The position numbers and the translations under genes were made by a program. Below, one piece after another: positions 58,753 to 64,000 of a stretch of DNA of 64,000 nucleotides. Source of the DNA: Chloromonas sp. AAM2 (Eukaryota; Chlorophyta; Chlorophyceae; Chlamydomonadales; Chlamydomonadaceae); assembly GCA_004335635.1 (NCBI GenBank), contig QAXH01004600.1:395-64394 (forward strand), read 5' to 3'. Position 1 is the stretch's first letter. Each line of letters begins with the position of its first letter. Below the pieces are notes generated by a model, which saw only the letters and a list, made by a program, of their open reading frames with translations, made no database searches and was not told where the DNA came from.

Positions 58753-59136
58753 TTGCTCCTGAGCCCTCAGCTGAGCTAGGGCTGGTCTGCCCTAGCTCGT
58801 CACGGTCAATGCACGACTAACGGTTGGACATTGAGCGATGCGCATTGTTTGCTCGTTCTTTGTGGTAGTGCAGATACTGAGTGCAGCCCGGAAAGCACTG
58901 GCCGTGCACACGCACGGCCAGGGTCAGAGGGCCCATACGTAAGCCCTCCACATCGCAAACTTCGCATCCTGCATGACCCTTATTGATAAGCAGCACGGAG
59001 AGCGTTGCAGTGCTGCGGTGCGAGCCAACAACCAGCTGCCAAATCGCGACGGTTTCGAATCTCGTTCAACACGTGCAGCCATCTCAATGCATCAGTGGCT
59101 GCCAGCAGATGCGCTGGCTTGTTTGGAAGAGGTAGT
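58753..59136. promoter_or_regulatory. Divergent promoter region of kinase and Gln-rich genes
   Basis: 384 bp between opposite start codons. A palindrome-like segment (ggccgtgcacacgcacggcc) lies near 58901. No TATA box identified. The plus-strand frame of the Gln-rich gene is open back to about 59005, so its start could lie upstream. Confidence 0.4.
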
Positions 59137-61214
59137 ATGCACCAACTACTGCCAGACAGTGGCCACACGGCAAGATGCGGCTCCAGCCAGCGCTTTTCCA
59201 CCCGGGGCTGCGATCGTCGCATCCTCGCGGCATCAGCACAAAGGCATGTCCAAGTTGTGGCGCCCTGCATTGCTCAGGCGCAGGCCCTGCCTCGGGCGAC
59301 CAGCGCGCCTGAACAAGAACCAGATGGTTTTGCAACACTGGGAGAACCTATTCCAGACCTTAATCAGGGCTCCAGCGAGGAAAAGCCTTCCTTCCTGCAA
59401 GGCGTGGTGGACAGGTGAGGCAAAGGCTGCACTTGCCTTCACCTCAAGCCAGCACATCACCATATCATCAGCCCTTGTGCAGCTTGCCCCTACACCCACT
59501 GCAATCACGCCCTCCCTCTTTCTCCATGCAGGTCCATGCAGCAACAACAAGCCAGTAGTCAGCGCCCGCGTAGGCGCATGCCACAACCAGCTGCAGGCCA
59601 ACCCCATCCCTCATCGCCCCACTGGCGTGTTTCAGGCCGCCGACACCTGGTTATATCCACTGAAACACCAGCTGGCAAGATGGCCGGTGCCCTGGCCGGC
59701 ATGCTACGCACTCACTCATGCGCAGACATCACATTTTTCTCTATCATGAGCATCTTCAAGTGCCTCAAAGTGCTGGCGTTGACCAACATCTTCCTCGACC
59801 AGCACGAATCCAACTGCTCGTTCGTTTTTTCTGAGGTTTCTGAAGCAGAGCACCAGCAGCGAATTCACTCGCTGATGCAACACCATAATCAGCACCTGGG
59901 GCAGTCCCAACAACCCCAGCAACGCCAACAGCGTCTCCTGGGGCAAGTGCCTCTCTCTCGGCCTGGGGCTCCCAGGCCCCCTCCAGGCATGCGCCTGCAG
60001 CAACAAGAACTACGGCAGCAACAGCTGCGGCAGCAGCAGCAGCAATCAGGGCATCAATGGGCGCAGCCGCCATCACACAACGGACCCAGCTTTGCAGCAC
60101 AAGACCAACAGCAGCAGCAGCAGCAGCCGCAGCAGCAGCAGGTGTACATGCCAGGCGCAGGCCCAGAGCCTGTACCCGGCCTGCCAATGTCCGCGTTCAA
60201 TCTGCACGCGTGGATGGCTCCCAAGACAGCCCCTGCACCATCTACAAGAGGCAGTGCAGCCATGGCTGCAGCAGCTGGTGTCCAACGGTTGGACTTTTCC
60301 CTCGACTTGCGCCAGCAATGGAACCGCATCGCCTACCTCTCCTTCGACACCGCCATGTCAATCGCTGACTCCCTCTTCGCCCAGCTAATGGCACAGCTAC
60401 ACAGTCCCCAGCCCCGCATGGCCGAAGCCCAGCCCATGCAGCCAGTAACGGGTCCGGTTCGTAGGCGAATGCATGAGAAGCAGGTGGCCGTTGGGCCGCA
60501 GAATGGTGTTGTGCCAACGATACTGTGTGATACGGACCTGAACCAGGCGATGCTGATTTTTGCGTCCCTGTGCTTTGTACAGCAGCGGTTGACCAATGAC
60601 AAGGTGGACCAGAAGCTTGTGGTGAGTGGGGTGGGGACAAGCTTGTGGCATAGCTGTGTAGCTACTCGAGCTACCCATGTCAAGAGCGGTACAGACGGCA
60701 CATCAAAAGGTCACTGGACTGCATGGCAATACTAGAGCCAGGGTACGCAATGCCCGCACCTCTCCACCTGCTTACAAGTGCATTTCGTGTTCCAGTCCAC
60801 AACCAACTTTCAGCCCCGTTTGCAACCCATGCATTTCAGCATCTTGCTTCTGGGTGTGGCTCAGCCATCAGTTTTCAACTCAGTGGCTCATGTTGTGTGC
60901 AGGTGAGTGTGATCCGCCACGCGCACAACTCCCCGCGTCTGGACGGTCGCAACGGTTTCCTGCTCCAGCTTCAGCTCATGCCCTCACACGTGGTGGAGTC
61001 ACACCTCTCAAAGCAAAGGGTGTACAGGAAGTCGAACAGGAGGCCTGTTGATGGTGCCGCTGCTGGTAATGGGCAGAGAGGTGCCCGGCAGGGTAAGGCA
61101 GGGAGGCGGCGTTGGTATTCAGGCAGAGCAGAAGAGGAGGGGGCGCAGGACGAGATGCCTGGGCAGAGCATACAGCAAGCAACGCATGCTGCTGCGTCTG
61201 CCGCCACCATGTGA
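59137..61214 (+). CDS. Gln-rich protein of unknown function
   Basis: Three exons with agreeing phases: 59137-59414, 59532-60621, 60903-61214, giving 559 residues. Residues 1-92 are Arg/Ser/Ala-rich and could be a presequence or just disordered. Residues about 135-190 include a hydrophobic, ordered stretch (FFSIMSIFKCLKVLALTNIF). Residues about 190-310 are dominated by Gln and Pro. After that come conserved-looking segments (WNRIAYLSFDTAMSIADSLF, DLNQAMLIFASLCFVQQRL, SVIRHAHNSPRLDGRNGF) and a basic, Gly-rich tail. I do not recognise the family. Gln-rich regions are common in transcription or RNA-binding proteins, but nothing here proves it. ATG 59137 is the first in the open frame; an upstream leader exon is possible. 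Confidence 0.65.
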
Positions 61215-63052
61215 AGCTGTCAGCACGATGAGGGCTTGAAATGCTGGTGGCTCCACATGCAAGGCAAAGTGGTCTTAACGGCCCGGCGCCTGAATGGTGG
61301 TGTGCCAACGTTTGAGTGGGTTCAACACTTGGATGTACACTTGGATAGGGTAATGGGTGTCCCAAGTGCACGCTATCGAAGGCAGGAGGATGTGCATGGT
61401 GTAGGGCTTAGTCTTTCATGGGCGCAAAACATGGATGTGTTCAGCTGGCGCACTGGGTAGGGATTGCTGCCGTAGGCACCGTGTGGGCTTTTCGTTGACA
61501 GGACAAGATGTTGAGCAGCACTCCAGACTGCTGGGTTTAGCAAGGCAACATCAGGACGGCCCTTGACAGCTCTCAAATGGTATCTGCGATGGTTCGGGTA
61601 GCTCAAGAGGCTTTGCCAGGACTTGCACCGGAGGAGAAGCGCATGTACGGGATGAGCTTGCGTGCGCAAGCCAGCTGTAAGAACCCCGGCCAATGGTGAT
61701 TTATTTGCAGTGCTGGGATTGGAACATCAGCACATACAGGGCAAGGGTTCACGTGGCAAGGCAGGATGCAAGCCTAACATGTCTGAAGTAAAAAGCGAGT
61801 TTTTTTATCACAGTTCTGGCCTGAGAGTGGCACAGCACCAGTGAAGTGCGAGGATTGCCTTTAATGATTAACACTGATACTGTGCTGGCCGTGGAGAAGC
61901 ACTGAATTGAACAGCTTTGTCAGGTCTCAGGTCCTTTGATCTCTGGTTGCAAGCACTTTTCTTGTCGTAAGCAAGTCATCAAGCCAACTGCTGGATTTCA
62001 CACGTGTCCCAAAAGGCCTGTTAAGCAGCAGGCAGTGCAGAGCGTGAATGGTCAGATAAACAATGCAAGTCAGCCTTTGCCTACGTGCTTCACTTTGCGT
62101 CAAGTGCTTGTTCACCCGGTCAGATGACAAGAATTGGAAGCTACGGCATCCCAGAGGTACCCAAAACATGCCTCTCACAAGAGGAGGGAACCGAGCCGTC
62201 CCACTGTCATGCCACTTCACACATGACGAGTTTGCTCAAAACCAAGCATCGGCATGACTTCACAGGTGCTGACTGACATTAACACACGTGCCTAAGTTGT
62301 GAGGGTTAAGAGTACACACGTGCAGACAGGTCTGCGAGTACAAGCACCTGGAAACTACGCACTTAAAATACGTCAGATAGTGATGATAAGAGACAAGAGC
62401 AAGCAGCATCGAGGCAGCGGCATGCTTATCCACCTTGCATATGCTTTTGAACAGAAATGCAATACAGCAGTAAAAACGTGTCCTAGGATATCACATGGCT
62501 CGCAGCTAAGGCGTTAAGACGCTAAGCATTCAACTGTAACAAATACGCTCGTCTACTAGGTGAAGCTCCTGGGCCATGACAGAGCGTCAAGCATGTACTG
62601 CCTCTCCATGCCTCTGGTCAACCCAATCCACTCCTCCATGCTGTGCTAGACATGAGATGTCCCGGGCATGCATGTGCCCGGCACACAGGGCTCTAACCCC
62701 ACGCTTGTTAGCCGTGCCTTCCGGCTTGACAACACTTCGCTGGCCTGAGCATGCATCCCAGTCCCTGCTGAATCATGTGTCCTGCACCGCCTAGACTTGT
62801 ACCTGACAACTGCCCTTTCCTCACACAAGCAAAAACCTGGCCAAGCCTGGTGTTGCATTCTATGTACAAGGCAGGTGCAACGACCAACACCCATAGCGCT
62901 GTGAAGTCCAACACCTGGGGCTGCTTTGAGGTAGCTGTTGGGACTGCTGGTGCAAGTCCATCCCTCGCCTCCGCCCGGGCGTTTGTGTTGTATACACCTG
63001 ACACATGCCCTTGCCTCACACTAGACAGGACCTGGGAACAGCCTCTCTTCCC
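61215..63052. other. Intergenic region between convergent genes
   Basis: About 1.8 kb. No reading frame joins to a neighbour, and I see no tandem repeat or RNA gene. It should contain the two 3' untranslated regions. Confidence 0.5.
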
Positions 63053-64000
63053 TCACTGCGCCTTCTTAGCCTCAGGGTAGATGAAGTGCGTCCACACATT
63101 CGACATGTAGGTCGCCAGGGACCACACGGCAAGCCCGGTGGAGACCCACAGGAGAGCGTACGCAGTGTGTGTCAGGTACGTCAGGAACGTAGACGCTGCA
63201 ACGCACACACAGCGTGCAAGCGGACTTCCAATCTCAGAGTTGAGCTTCAGCTAATGCCCTGCTGTTCATGGGCATGATTTTATTCATGGCATGATGTGCG
63301 CGGCACGGTGATGGGTTCAGCCATGTGGAGGCTTTCGTGCGGTTCGGTTCCTGGATTCTGGCATGTTTCCTGCAGCGTGAGACGCATCTTTGCTTGCCGT
63401 GTTATCAAGCCTATCAATAATCAATTCTGCTTGGCCCATCCTACAGCGTGAAAAAGCGCTCCAAACAAAACAAAGCGCTCCAGACACGCACAGACACATT
63501 TCCTGCCTGCTCCTCCTTCCCACAGTGTCCCTCCCTCCCACCCACACAGCGCTCACTTGCAAAGGGCATCCAGGGCAGCAGATCTTCATGCGGTTGCCTG
63601 AGCACCAGAAGTGCGCCCATGGAGGACATCTGGAAGGCAGTCTTCCACTTACCCAGGCTGTTCACCTTGACGGCCTGAGAACACACACAACGGGAAGCAC
63701 AATGTAACGACAATCAAGGCCAAACAAGAGCAAAGTATTGATGACTAGGCGAGCGTCCAATGCGCTACACAACTGCCATGACATGAAAGTAACCTGATGG
63801 CAGATCCTGTGCTTCCTTGGTCATGCTTCCGTGCCCTGAAATGAATGACTGCAGCAGCAGTGTCTGCTCAGCATCATCCCCACAGGATCATTTTGTAAAG
63901 CATCTCACTGTGCCAAGGTCGCCCTCTGCAAGTCACACTTCAATTGCTGACAAATGGGCTTTGTTGGACTGCCCCACGGATAGGGCAGCAGAAACAGAAA
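63053..64000 (-). CDS. PGP1: Phosphatidylglycerophosphate synthase, C-terminal exons (partial)
   Basis: Last two exons of a gene that continues beyond the right edge: 63557-63674 and 63053-63195, phase 1 junction. The first carries VNSLGKWKTAFQMSS, the conserved GK-KT--QM segment of CDP-alcohol phosphotransferases of the PGP synthase type; the second has a membrane helix (ALLWVSTGLAVWSLATYM) and a short basic tail. The enzyme joins CDP-diacylglycerol and glycerol-3-phosphate to make PGP, the precursor of phosphatidylglycerol needed in thylakoids and mitochondria. The catalytic DGXXAR motif would lie in upstream exons outside the window. No coding exon was recognised in 63675-64000, which is probably intron. 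Confidence 0.8.

Noticed and set aside
58973..59749. Plus-strand frame beginning MTLIDKQHGE as an alternative first exon of the Gln-rich gene
   Set aside because: Its frame does not join the Gln-rich exon; the frame open from about 59005 has a phase-2 donor at 59415 that does.
1..64000. CRISPR arrays, bacterial operons, phage or defence systems, rRNA or tRNA genes
   Set aside because: The gene structure is eukaryotic throughout; the tandem repeats lack spacer structure, and no tRNA cloverleaf or rRNA segment was recognised by eye.

Overview
The window looks like nuclear DNA of a green alga (Chlorophyta, possibly Trebouxiophyceae; the class is a guess). Every gene is intron-rich. Donors are mostly GTGAGT-like and almost all acceptors end in TGCAG or a close variant. 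Several products belong to the green or plastid lineage: a two-domain plastid NFU iron-sulfur scaffold, a relative of plastid-predicted Arabidopsis At4g37920, a zeta-carotene-desaturase-like FAD oxidoreductase and a plant Raf-like kinase with the HFDLK-type catalytic loop. I joined exons by hand, using GT/GC..AG sites, reading-frame phase and remembered family motifs. Seven genes close into complete frames.

Layout. 1-5487 (-): N-terminal part of a SABRE/Hobbit/BLTP2-type bridge lipid-transfer protein that runs off the left edge. 5806-7357 (+): small Lys/Ser/His-rich protein. 9236-18700 (-): SAC1-like phosphoinositide phosphatase, 15 exons, whose catalytic CX5R loop has lost its arginine. 19677-23254 (-) and 23402-24813 (+): a divergent pair, the At4g37920-like protein and the NFU scaffold, sharing a 147-bp promoter. 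26981-33326 (-): unidentified alpha-helical solenoid-like protein with repeat-filled introns. 33684-38212 (+): predicted organelle-targeted protein with two NTF2/SnoaL-like domains and a duplicated 85-nt exon that looks mutually exclusive. 39614-46543 (+): carotenoid-desaturase-like FAD enzyme, 15 exons. 48216-58752 (-): 1779-residue Raf-like kinase with a roughly 185-residue insert in the kinase domain. 59137-61214 (+): Gln-rich protein of unknown function. 63053-64000 (-): C-terminal exons of phosphatidylglycerophosphate synthase.

The genes are unrelated housekeeping and signalling genes, not an operon or defence island. Two themes are membrane lipids and phosphoinositides (BLTP2-like, SAC1-like, PGP synthase) and plastid biogenesis (NFU, At4g37920-like, desaturase-like, PGP synthase). 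Introns and spacers carry many minisatellites, microsatellites, a MITE-like inverted repeat, a foldback, a telomere-like tract and a dispersed repeat family. One minisatellite contains an assembly gap (36410-36590).

The points most worth checking are the predicted SAC1 pseudophosphatase, the duplicated 85-nt exon pair, the kinase insert with three PWED/PWGD motifs, the GC-AG introns, and two places where an exon's 5' edge and acceptor are duplicated inside the preceding intron.
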